DNA from: Gamsiella multidivaricata
Taxonomy: Eukaryota; Mortierellomycota; Mortierellomycetes; Mortierellales; Mortierellaceae
Length of the DNA: 64,000 bases
Assembly: GCF_025024155.1 (NCBI RefSeq)
Contig: NW_026251726.1
Span: 62,001-126,000 of the forward strand
Direction: 5' to 3'
Shown here: positions 44,001-54,383 of the stretch, piece by piece
Layout of the letters: every line of letters starts with the position of its first letter
How positions within the stretch are numbered: position 1 is the stretch's first letter
Translations under genes and position numbers: made by a program
Notes under the pieces: generated by a model
Database searches by the model: none
The model's input: the letters and a program-made list of their open reading frames with translations, nothing else
Told to the model about the DNA's origin: nothing

Positions 44001-45089
44001 ATTTTGTTGCTGACCGCCAAGGACCCGCGAAAGCAGCGAAAGTTTTTGCATATTAGGGGATATAGTACTGTCCTTCTTGCCAAATGATGATCCTGAGCCG
44101 TCCTTCGCCATCGATGACATGGATGGAGATGACAAGGATGCGGTAGATATTCCTAATTCAATGCTAGGATCACCGCCACGCTTCTTACTCCCTAGAAGCG
44201 ATCCACCGATGGCGAGAAAGCCTTGAAATTTTTGTCCCATGTTCCCCCCTTTATTCTCTTGCTGTTGTCGCCGGTTTTGACGATGTGATTGACCATCCTG
44301 GTAGGTACGAATGCTGCTTCCATTGCCCTGTGGGCTCATTATGCTTCCGCTGCTCGAGACGTTACCGCTGGGTGAGAATAAGGTGCTTGCCGCCTGCATG
44401 GAAGGAATTGTGCTACTGCTATTCGTCCCACGACCGATGTGCTTCAGGAGACCACTTGGATTGCTGAGATTGATCCTACGTGCCTCACTACTGTTGATGC
44501 TATTGGTATTCTTAGACTTAAGTCCATTGCTGATGTTGTTTCTGTTGCCCTGATAGAGGCTTTGTGTAGAGTTGTGTTGATGATGACTAGACTGCAGAGC
44601 GTCCATGTGATACAAAGGAGATCTATCCGGCAAAGGGTCCGCACCATGATCGGTATTTCGCTTGATGATGCTTTGCCTGCTCGAGATGTTGTTCTGGATC
44701 TTTGCCTCTGGGATCAGCGGTTCGGTATAGTTCGGCGAGGCCGGCATCGGTAGCATAGCGACTGCTTTCCGTCGAACGCCTGATGGCCGTGGCGTGGCCG
44801 GTGTGGGTGTGCTGTTAACAGAGGCAGAGTTGCTGATGGACAAGATCCCTGTGGAGGATGTAGAGATCGAAGGCGGCTTGCAGGTACGATTCATCACCTT
44901 CCTGATGCTGCTACGGTCCGACTTCAAGGATGAGGCACGCCGGGCCGGGGCCACAGGCGGGAGAATGTTGTGTACCTGCTGCGGCATGGTTGTAGTCATT
45001 GCTGTGGTTGTGGGAGAGGAAAGATGTGTCTGTGGCATGGATATATTTTCGTTCTTTTTTGATTTCAGAGACGATCTGTGGGCTAACAT
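41004..45089 (-). CDS. Uncharacterised 1,230-aa protein, 4 exons
   Basis: Exons 45089-43664, 43458-43355, 43274-41378 and 41269-41004 join in phases 1, 0, 1. The last intron starts with GCAAGT, a GC-AG intron. The N-terminal ~370 residues are Ser/Asn/Gln-rich with little structure. A more ordered block follows (ENEAFALWIRPNIQARTVIS and KVLEEVLDF), running through exon 2 into WKYYSVRTLKEYQDYVM. Another low-complexity linker has an Asn-rich run near 42540-42590. The C-terminal ~400 residues are rich in hydrophobic helices (MRRKAHLRAWACRCFLDLYH, LTGYFKRLLKESGGLLL, KLSLIDRALLYRVICLDL). The helical repeats suggest an alpha-solenoid scaffold, but I do not recognise the family and give no function. 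Confidence 0.7.
43488..43640. repeat. Purine minisatellite (A8G A4G type)
   Basis: About 11 copies of a 13-14 bp unit of A-runs separated by single G. It fills most of the first intron of the 1,230-aa gene, close to the donor site. On the coding strand it is an unbroken pyrimidine tract. Confidence 0.95.
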
Positions 45090-46410
45090 GATGCTTCACC
45101 TACATTACAGATTGTGGAAGAGAAAGAGTTGGCTGTCAGAGGTATGTTTCTTACGTCGAGTGAGATTGGTATGATTAAAATGGGGCGTGATGATGCAACA
45201 AAGAGAGATAGACGCGCCAGGGGGAAAGGAGAAACGGAGCTTAGTTCGCTGACACGGTGACGGATCTAAGTACTCAGTAGCAAAGCAATTCCAATGGAGA
45301 GCGAGGTAGTAGGGGCTAATATTTCTTTTGGTGTGTAACGGAAGCATACTATGTAATATACTTTAGGCGAAGCAAGACTGACGAGGTGTAGGGTATTCGG
45401 AGGGGTTCGAGACGCAATTAGCTTATGAGAGTGGGCGGGAAAAAAGCTAAGGAGCAGTCGGTGTGTTTGATGGCCATTTCGACGTATCAGTGCTTTCCAT
45501 TGGCAGCAAAGCTGCAATAACATGGCCACATCTTGTAAGGGCAGTCTTGATATCTTCTTGTTATTAGATATAATAACTTGAAATGATGATGATCTTCGTG
45601 TCCAAGAGGAGGTAGAAAGAGAGGGTGCATATATTTGTTCTCCAGTCCGGTCTTTGTGCACTATTACCACAAAGGCAGAGAAGTGAAGATGTTGCATGAG
45701 ATGCACCGAGATAGAGAGTTGATCTTCTCTTATAGTAAACTAATAAATTAAAGAGAGCTATTGCATCCACTGTTCCTGAACAACATAACGATGCAAAAGG
45801 GCGTCCCTGGCTTGGCTACAATGCCATAATATGTACCTGCTTTGTAGTGTAGGTATATCGTTTTCAATATGCGATTTGGGGTATGGAGGATGTGGGGGTC
45901 GTTATATGCGTGTATTACAGAAATGCGTCTGGAAACAGAGCAAAAACAACAAAAAAAAAAGTACTAGCGGTGTCGAATGAGTATACGAACAGGGATGAAG
46001 AGATGAGAGAGAATGCCGACATGGAGCTTAGTCTCCAGAGCATTGGAGGCATCAGCTGGATTCCGATCTACGCGCTCAAACAATGAGATCTCACGGCAGT
46101 TTCCAGCTTATCCCACAGTCTGTCTCAGTGCGACCCAGCGCGACAAAAAAAAAAGGCATCAATCAATTGACAATGCGCGTTGACCGGTCTCCAGAACGCA
46201 ACAGAACCAATGGCCTCAAAAGCAAGCAGGGGAGAGAAAGAGCACAGCTCGTTTATCGATCGATAGAATCGTTACAACCGCCGGGAACATCTTCGCAGCA
46301 CCATATCCCGAAAAGACAAACAATAAAGCGATATCCAAATGGACATCAAATGATATTTATTACATGAGATAGTGTCTATGATGGCAAGGGGGTCTTGACG
46401 GGATGGACGG
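45090..46410. other. Intergenic region
   Basis: 5' flank of the 1,230-aa gene and 3' flank of the Nom1 gene. No gene or repeat that I can support. Confidence 0.5.
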
Positions 46411-49400
46411 CTAGAAGCGACCACCAGTGTTGACAGCTCCCTGGAGGACTTCCCTAATAGTATTGCATGCCCACTTTATGGTGTCCTTCTCACGATCTGT
46501 CTGGCACACTTGACCCTTCCTGACAAACGCCTGCAGGAAAAATATGATCCCCTGCGCCAGAGTCGGGTTCACGGCTGCACGAATAAATATGTCAGCTAGC
46601 GCCTGCGCGTTATACTTCGGCTTCTCTTTCGATGCCTGCTGCTGGGGCTGCTTCTGTTGCTGGAGTGGAGAATGGATCTGGGGCTGTGAGGACAGGATGA
46701 TGTTTGTGAGGAGGAGCTGGAAGAATAGCGTAGGCTGTTCTGGGAGGGATGTGAAAGTGACAGTCTTAAGCATGACCAGACTCAGGTCGTGTGAGGTAAT
46801 CAGGAACCCGTACATCTTGCTCAGGTTGACAATCCTCCGGAGCGCAACCTTCTTGCCACTGCCAACACCATCATCCAGACCGACCACTTGGCCGTCCTTG
46901 ACCTTCTCCATACCACCCACGTCTGTGGCACCCATCTCTCGCAGTATATCCCACAGAGAGTACTGGAATGTGATTTTGAAAGAGTGGTCGTGCTGGCAGA
47001 GACGCTGTCCAACAAGCGTATAGTAAGGGTTGTGGACCATCTCCTGTATCGCGGGAAATAAAAGAACGATTGTTAGATATCGTCCAGACCGACTGCGTGG
47101 ATGGTTGATTGCGGCATTAAAAACAACTTACATTTCCAGCGCAGTGAAGTAGTACTCGCACGATCTCGCGCTGCTGTACCTCCTTCAAATTCAGCTTGAT
47201 CAATCTTTCGAAAGCGTCGATATAGTCCTCACTACTCATGAGTACCACAAAGATGCTCCTCCTGACGTCTGTATTCATCTTGTTCTTCCTCGCCAGTTTC
47301 AGCAGCTCATCCTCCGCTTCCAGGACATCGTCTGCAGTCGAAGTAGAATACGATTTCTGAGTGCTCTCCTCGCCGACCATGTTGTTCTTCCAGCTCGAAC
47401 CGACTAACCACCACTTTCCTTTGGTCTTTGCTTGACGAATGTCTGTGAGGCCGACTCGCATGGGTTCTGAAGGGAATGTGGTCCTCTTTTTGCTAAGTCC
47501 TGACAAGAACTTTTTCATGCGCGTTGTACTCTCAGCAATGGTTCCTGAAGTCGTCGAGTTGGTTGAGGGTCCCTTCATCCTATTTGCCTTGAGTGCAGTC
47601 AATGTTTCGAGCAAGAACCGTGTGCGGGACGAGATAGGAGTCGCTGATCCTTCCTTGGTGGTAGGTTGGTTAGAGAGAACAGTGAACTCCTGGATGATGG
47701 TCTTTAGCGTCGTAGGGTCGTCCTGTCTGAGCTGATATCCCGAAGTCTTGACAATCTTGACCACAAGCTCGACGTTTAACTCTGATAGCTCTGTCATGAA
47801 CCAGCGGATCAACTCATATACAAGTACACAAGCAATGACCTGCATGTTGTACAGCTCCGACACCAGAACAATCAAATTGGTACACTGTTTCACGGCGCTC
47901 ATCGTCTCGTCCGTCATCGCTATGCTCTTTGTGCTTGAGGCCAGCACATGGTGGGTTTCGAACTGCTCAACGAGGGTTTGGATAAAATGTGCCGCGAACT
48001 CGATGCCGATAAGGCGGTATAAACTGGCGACCACAGTGGCGTAGAGGATTACAAATGAGTCCAGTAAGTTGGCCTTGGACGAGATCGATGTCAAAATCAT
48101 ATCCGTGATTGTCTCCGTCACATCTATATGAAGCGAGAGGCAAACATTATCAGTGAACTCGATCCACACGTATAGGCAAGGAAAAGAAGGCTTTCACTGT
48201 GGGAAAGTATTACCTGCTCTTGGGTATTTGCGGTAAAGACCCTCAATGTCCATGAGAATGGATTCGATGTTGCTCTCACTCAGCTTGTTGAGCATACCCT
48301 GAAGCTGCCGGCGAAGTCGGAGGAGCTCCTCAGTGTTTTTTCGCGGGATATTCTTGGCAAGTACAGAGGCACCACCCTCTGCTTCTGCGGCAGCAGCAGC
48401 AGTAGCAGCGGCTCGGAGTTGAGGCGGCAAGTACTTTCCAAGTTGTGTTGTCGATGTCGGTTTCGCTGATGACTCCTCAGCCTCTTCACTTCCCTCCTCC
48501 TCCTCATTGCTTTCTTCGCTATCGCCCTCTAACATATCTCCGCTATCCATGTCTTCCATGTCCTCCATATCGTCCTCGTCGTCGTTCTCGGACTCAGAGT
48601 GGATACCTTCCAATTCCTCGTCAAAGCTCTCCATGCCTTCTTCGTCCTTGTCATCCAAGTCAGAATCATCCAAGTCGGAATCATCCAAGTCTTCTGGATC
48701 CACGCCCTCCAGCTCTTCGTCAAAGCTGTCCAGATCGTCTCCCTCGTTCTCACTGTCGTCCGTGCCGCCAACCTCGCTATATCCATCCTCTTCACTCTCG
48801 ACTTCACGAGCGCTTCTCTTCTTGCTTGATGGCAATGGTTCGGGTTTCAACTTTGTTGAGGTAAATGTAGCAGCGCTCTTCTTCGCAGCAGTCGATCCTG
48901 AACGACCTCTAGATCCAAGCTCAATTCCATCCAGCAAATCACCAAGACCATCGTCCACGAATGACTTTTTCGAGGCCAATTTGCCAGCCTCTTTGCGCTT
49001 GAGTCCCAGCTTCTTCTCATAGTGGCGAATGTACTGCTCGTCCTCATCAAAACCTTCCTCGATGCCTAGTCCACCACCGGCAACAATGCCATCCTCCTGC
49101 AACATGGCGTAGAATGCTGGGTTGGATTTTGCGAGTTTTTCGAGTCTCCTGGCATCGAGATCAGCAATGTCTGTGGACGAAGAGGGTTTCATTGAATCTT
49201 TCGCCTTTTTGTTCTTCTTTTCCGAGACTGCAATGTTCGTGACAGGAGTTTCGCCTTCATGCTCGTCCATGTTAACCTCCAATCGAGATTGATCCAACTT
49301 CTGCTTCTTATTGCCCTGCTTCTTGCTGTTACTGATATCGCTGTTACCGCTTTGTTTGGGTGTTGAAACCATGTGCTGTTGTCGTGCCAAGATCTCGACC

Positions 49401-49790
49401 TTGGACAGTGTCGGTGCACGGTGCTTTTTTTTCTCTGTTCGCTCCTGCTTCCTGCGAGCTTTTCTCCCTGCGGCCTTGTTCTTGAACTTTTTGCTAAAGT
49501 CGCGGTCGTCCCCCTCTGCAAAGAACTGTGAAGAACCTAATCAAGTTCAGTATTGACAAGTGACACAGACGAGTGAGATGTTGGCAAGCTATACCTCGGT
49601 TGACATTCAGACGTTGATTGGCGTATGCGATTCCTCGCCACTTACTGCCCTCCATCTCTGCGCTCAGTGCTGCTGGAAGGTTGGTAGTACTGGTCTTGTG
49701 GCGACCGCCAGGTGCAATGCCATAGCGAGCTCGTCCGCGACCTCGCCCGCCTCCTCTACCGCCACTTCTTTGGCTGAATGATGGTGCCAT
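46411..49790 (-). CDS. Nucleolar MIF4G-domain protein (Nom1/Sgd1 family), 4 exons
   Basis: Exons 49790-49595, 49515-48214, 48123-47132 and 47043-46411 give 1,040 aa. The N-terminus is RG-rich (SGGRGGGRGRGRARYG) and basic. It leads to LARRLEKLAKSNPAFYAML-like sequence and a long Asp/Glu-rich acidic stretch (near 48480-48760). The MIF4G domain begins after GKYLPPQLRAA with LRLRRQLQGMLNKLSESNIE and SILMDIEGLYRKYPR, and continues with TDMILTSISSKANLLDSF. The MA3 domain starts at NKMNTDVRRSIFVVLMSSED and includes KLNLKEVQQREIVRVLLHCA. The last exon begins EMVHNPYYTLVGQRLCQ. This order (basic, acidic, MIF4G, MA3) is that of Sgd1/NOM1, a nucleolar factor in 40S maturation that recruits the helicase eIF4A3/Fal1. 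The start was chosen at MAPSFSQ; the frame is open upstream without an ATG. A Gln-rich insert lies near 46650. Confidence 0.9.
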
Positions 49791-50861
49791 AGTGTATGTT
49801 TGGGATGTGCAAATGGGTGGTGTGAACTCTTGGAGGGCCACCTACAGAGGCAAAAAAAAAAAGAAAAAGAAAATAAACAAAATTGCCGTCACACACAGGC
49901 ATGGCAAGAGAGGTCAAGAATGCGTACCAAAGGGTTTACTGTCTAATTGAAGCCGGAGATAATGATATAATGAAGCCGAGTCTTGGGCTTTTGCCAGACG
50001 GTGAAAGGGTCACTTGGCTGCTGTGAGGAACTTGAGGGCAAAATCTAAAGGACAGTCAAAGCAGCCTCTTCCTTCCTCAATTTGAGACGCATGGTCGAGG
50101 GTGTTCAATTTTTTTCGATGGTGTTTCTTTCACCGCAAAGAAGAGTCACAGACAGTCTGGGAGGACTATAAAAGCAGCCCTTCTGCGCAGAATGGAAAAA
50201 CTTCAACCAGAAGTGGGCTTTGATGGCCTTGCGACTCCAGGGCGTAAAACCCCTGGTCAGTCCAGGCTGTCCTAGCACTCGGCATTAGGCATCCTTTTTC
50301 GCTTCAGGAAGAACCTTCCGTGATGTATATCTGCGGCCGGCTACTTCGAGAACGAACGCCTTGGGATCGCAGCATTACCACTCCACGGTGGTAACGCTCT
50401 CCCTTGGCAGCAATCGCCATTCTTTGCCAGGTGGAGTCAGGCCATAGTGCCAATGCTCCGTGTGGAAAACCGGCGAGGGCATAGTCCTCTTCTTTCATTT
50501 ACTTTCAAAAAAAAGAAAAAAAAAAGACTTATTACAGTGGTTCTCCTTCGGCTCTCCTTGGTTGATCAGTTCTGATCAGACCGACTTGATCAGACTCAGG
50601 TAGCCAGATCCGCTTTACTGGACTCGGTTCCCACAAACATTGGTCTATTACAGTATTATCTTGTCTTCAATTGCTCAATTGCTCGCTTCTGGGTGTCCAC
50701 AAGGAGTATCTTACAGATATTGCAACTGGACGCTTCACTCTGCCGCGCACGCCCATTGGATTTCAATTGAGCTTCTCGTACGTCACTCATACGAGGTCTA
50801 GGTCCTTGTGCCTTCAGCATCCATTCCTGATCACCTTTTAAACGATACTTGTAACACTTCG
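49791..50861. other. Divergent intergenic region, Nom1 and SAP18
   Basis: 1.07 kb between divergent start codons, holding both promoters. A-runs at 49852-49861 and 50508-50525; no gene seen. Confidence 0.5.
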
Positions 50862-51936
50862 ATGACCGACATCGCAACAGCACCAGATCCCGCAGAAGAT
50901 AAAGCAGTCGAGGGACCGACTGTTATCGATCGCGAAAAGGTATCCTTGTTACTCAGGACAGATCAACAGTGCGATCGCGATCGCGATTCGTTCGATTACG
51001 AAGGCGCACCTGCAACAAACGCGGACTCAGCTAACAAGGACATGCTCTCTTACCTATCGGTTCTATAGTTGTGCCCGTTCCTCCTCAGGATGTACTACTG
51101 TCGAGCGCAATTTCATCGGTAAGTCATAGTTTCGGAACACTTGCAGAGCCGTTGGCAAGATAGCCCTTACTGACAATGTCATTTCCTCTTCTTCAACTCA
51201 TAGTGTGGATGACTTTTCACCAACATCGACGCCACCGCAATCTTCAGAACTGCGTTTGTACACCTGGAAGAATGCAACCCTGGGCGAGATCGCGTCCTTA
51301 GTCAAGCAGGCGATCCCTGATTTAGTAGAACAAGCGGGTCCAGGAGGTCAATTGATGTTTCGACACATTTATCTAGATATCAACAAGGGCATATTTGTAG
51401 GAAAGGATATTGGCACAGTGAGCCTGGATAGTCCTCAACCAGAGCGAGTATTATCGAAATCGGATGAGATCCCAAGCGAAGGGCTCTTTACAAAAGACAT
51501 TCAAAAGACTGGATCAATAGCCATAGCAGGAGCAGCAGCAAGAGAAATTGGGCTCGATTCAAGAGTTCTGAGATCGACATCAACAGATTCTGAAAAGACA
51601 TTGGAGTCGTTCAAGTTTGTGATTGGGGACTATCTGGATATTGCTATTACCTCGGGTACAACAGCGGGATTCGTCCCACCATCTCGTCTGAAAAGTTCAC
51701 AGTCTGGAGGGGGACCTATGCGTAACCGTGGCCGACAGCAATCTGGTCGCCAAGGCGGCAGTGGAGGAGGAGGAGGATCAAGAATGAACCCACTTGGTGA
51801 TCGATTGGCTGGCCGTCTTGGAGGAGGATTTGGTCGAAATGGACATGGAGGATTTGGCAGTGGCGGGCGGAGAGGAGATGTAGGACTTGATGTCCACAGC
51901 GAGCCTAACTGGAAGAGTCGTGGTCGTGGTCGTTAG
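50862..51936 (+). CDS. SAP18-like protein with extended RGG tail, 3 exons
   Basis: Exons 50862-50939, 51069-51118 and 51204-51936; phases 0 and 2; 286 aa. The first two exons join as DREK then LCPFLLRMYY, and the third supplies SSELRLYTWKNATLGEIASL and FKFVIGDYLDIAI. These are the SAP18 signatures (CPFLLRVF, ELQIYTW, GDYLDIAI). SAP18 has a ubiquitin-like fold and works in the ASAP/PSAP complexes with RNPS1 on spliced mRNA and with Sin3-HDAC. Two features are unusual. About 60 residues separate IGTV from KTLESFKF, where animal SAP18 has about 20. A Gly/Arg-rich tail of about 95 residues (SGRQGGSGGGGGSRM, then RGRGR at the end) follows the fold. The tail resembles RNA-binding RGG boxes; its role is inferred only. 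Confidence 0.88.
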
Positions 51937-52174
51937 ACTTTGGTAGTTCGATTCGGCTAAAAGTTACTGTGCCTGTATCAAAGCGATAAATGTTGGGCTG
52001 AGCAGCATTGTGCTCTCATGCAATAATAAATTGAGCGCGCGCAGTGGACTATGATTCAGGTTCTCATCAACGTTGCGCTAATCTCATTCTCGACATTCTC
52101 ATTCAACTCTTCCCCACTCTGGAGCTGTGTCTGCGCCCTTTCTCCCTTTATTTCCTCTACGGACCTTATCACAA

Positions 52175-54292
52175 ATGGCGCATTTATGGGATGCTCTTCA
52201 TGCAAAAACCAAGGTTCTGACTCTCGCCACGCCTCCAGGTCCGACTTCGACTGCTGTTAACACAACAACGCCCGCCGTGTTCATTATCCCCGAGGTCCTG
52301 GAGCGCGTCCTGTCCTTCCTGAACCCCTACAAGCGCCGTACCATCGCACGCTTCGTCTGTAAGCAATGGCTCGCCATTTGCCGCGACATCCAGCTCCCTA
52401 TACCATTATTTTGGAGCATCAGTATTAGTGCGACCAATTATCAACGCGTCCTCGAGAGACTGAGCACTGTCCGTGCCCTCAGCGCCGCGCCCAGACGGAA
52501 CAACAGCTATACAGAGATGAAACTCTATCCCTCGAAGAAGGAGGCACTGCGTATCTGGCAGGTGTTTCTGTGCCAACTCGAGAGCTGTTTAGGAGAGCAA
52601 GATCGGACTGTAAGCAGTAAAGGGAGCGACAAGGGCGATCAGCATCAAAGCGTGGGTCTGCGCCGTCTTCATCCGCTGGAAAGTTTGGAGTTGTCATACG
52701 ATTTTACGGAGGTGGCGTATCTCGCGCCACTATTACCACTTCTTCCTCGATTTTCGATCCTCAAGACAATCCGACTGAAGACTATGGCGCGGCCTGATCG
52801 CATCCTTTTGTTTCCTATCCTCGAGGCCTGTCCGAATTTGGAGGAGCTCTACGCTCTGACCAATTATTTTTGGCCGTATCGTGTTAACGTGGACGTCATG
52901 CGCGATAGGGAGCGGATCCACCCATTCAAGCCTGTGTGCATCCACTCCCGAATGAAAATCCTTGTGCTGCAGCATATGCTGCTTACCCCAGAGACAATCG
53001 AGTCGATGGTCGTAGCATGTCCCAACCTGACGGAGCTCCGAATTTTCCAAGGGATCCCGATGCCACCCCTGTACGAAGAGCACGGGAGCGTGGAAAGCAC
53101 CCGATTACTGCCCCGGTTCAATCGATCAGTGTTTCTGAAGCTGGTCGCCGCTACCTGTTTCCAACTGAGGTGCTTCCATTTATCGATTACAGGCGAGCGA
53201 CTATCAGACGAGGAGCTCGGCTTGCTTCTAAATCATCCCTCGCCGGTGCTGAACGAGTGGTCATTTTCGGATCAGGAGATTGAGATCTCGCAAATGGATA
53301 GGTTGAACGCAGAGCAGCTACAGTCATCATTGTCGCACAGGCCGCACCCAGACGGGGCTTTGGGGGCGCTCCTACGCTCAGACGATCCGCTAGTAAGAGC
53401 ACACCATAACAGATTGACGCGGCTAGAGCTGACGAAGACCCCTCGCTTGAATTCAAGGGACGGAATCAGCGCAATTCAGTCTGGAGGCGTACTACACCAG
53501 TTTTTATGTCAAGCGCCTCTTTTACAGCATTTGATCGCCACTAATGTTGTAATTGAGATCGAGAAGCTGGATGTGAACCGCGTACTAGAGAAGGAGCGAC
53601 TATGTGGGGCCCCCAAGGATACAGGACAGAATAGGAGGCAGGAAAGACAGGCAATCTGGGCTTGTCGCGGGCTCAAGACCTTGCATACGACATTCGACAA
53701 TGACTGGGATATCGCGTATAAGAGTGGTTGGGCGCATCTCGAGGTCAACAGTCTGATTGTGTTCGGGTACCTGAGCAAGTGCTGTCCACGATTGCGGGAC
53801 GTTCACATCCGGAGATGGAGCTCGAATATGTCCTACAATTCTGGATTCTGCTTCCTATCTCGTTTGCAGGACCTGGAGAGGTTGGTGCTGACAGCGAAGA
53901 CTCTTTCGAACTTGGAGTCCAAAGAGCTAGCCTGGATGCGGCATCGTTATACCAGCAACGGATCATACAGTTATGTGCAGTCCCCTTTATCGCTGTCGCC
54001 TTCAGAGATACCTGCTTACAGGAATGCAGATGACAAAGAGGTGGATTTGAGTAAATTGGGTCTACTGGCGGATGTGAAAAAGTGGGCCAAAGAATCAGAG
54101 CAGAGTCCATTGTGGGGTACATCCAAAGAAGTCGTTACTGGTAGTGGCGGCTGTTGGCCGCATCTGGAATACTTCAAGTTAACCTGTGCTAATGTGACAA
54201 GAGGGTTTGAACTGAAGCACTTTCTTAAAGAGATCTGGCCGAACGTAGAGTTTATCTTCAAGGAATCGAACTTTTATAATTATGAGCATTAG
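52175..54292 (+). CDS. F-box / leucine-rich-repeat-like protein 2
   Basis: Single exon, 705 aa from the first ATG in frame (52175). F-box at about residues 35-72: IIPEVLERVLSFLNPYKRRT then ARFVCKQWLAICRD. It is followed by repeated Leu-rich segments (LSILKTIRL type, ACPNLEELYAL, ACPNLTELRIF, FQLRCFHLSI). The late region shares IWACRGLKTLHTTF, FGYLSKCCPRLRDVHIRRW and CWPHLEYFKL with the F-box genes at 7.3 and 54.4 kb, so the three are paralogues. Presumed Skp1-binding adaptor of an SCF ubiquitin ligase, target unknown. Tail-to-tail with F-box 3, with 91 bp between stop codons. Confidence 0.82.
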   Translation: MAHLWDALHAKTKVLTLATPPGPTSTAVNTTTPAVFIIPEVLERVLSFLNPYKRRTIARFVCKQWLAICRDIQLPIPLFWSISISATNYQRVLERLSTVRALSAAPRRNNSYTEMKLYPSKKEALRIWQVFLCQLESCLGEQDRTVSSKGSDKGDQHQSVGLRRLHPLESLELSYDFTEVAYLAPLLPLLPRFSILKTIRLKTMARPDRILLFPILEACPNLEELYALTNYFWPYRVNVDVMRDRERIHPFKPVCIHSRMKILVLQHMLLTPETIESMVVACPNLTELRIFQGIPMPPLYEEHGSVESTRLLPRFNRSVFLKLVAATCFQLRCFHLSITGERLSDEELGLLLNHPSPVLNEWSFSDQEIEISQMDRLNAEQLQSSLSHRPHPDGALGALLRSDDPLVRAHHNRLTRLELTKTPRLNSRDGISAIQSGGVLHQFLCQAPLLQHLIATNVVIEIEKLDVNRVLEKERLCGAPKDTGQNRRQERQAIWACRGLKTLHTTFDNDWDIAYKSGWAHLEVNSLIVFGYLSKCCPRLRDVHIRRWSSNMSYNSGFCFLSRLQDLERLVLTAKTLSNLESKELAWMRHRYTSNGSYSYVQSPLSLSPSEIPAYRNADDKEVDLSKLGLLADVKKWAKESEQSPLWGTSKEVVTGSGGCWPHLEYFKLTCANVTRGFELKHFLKEIWPNVEFIFKESNFYNYEH

Positions 54293-54383
54293 GTTGCTCA
54301 TAATAAACTGGCCACCTAGAAACCGTTTGATCACTCTTCATTCTGGTTTCTGATTTAATTTCATAGAAAAATGGTGGACGACT

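Noticed and set aside
48507..49022. 171-codon plus-strand Ser-rich frame
   Set aside because: Antisense of the acidic region of the Nom1-family gene (Asp/Glu codons read backwards as Ser/Pro).
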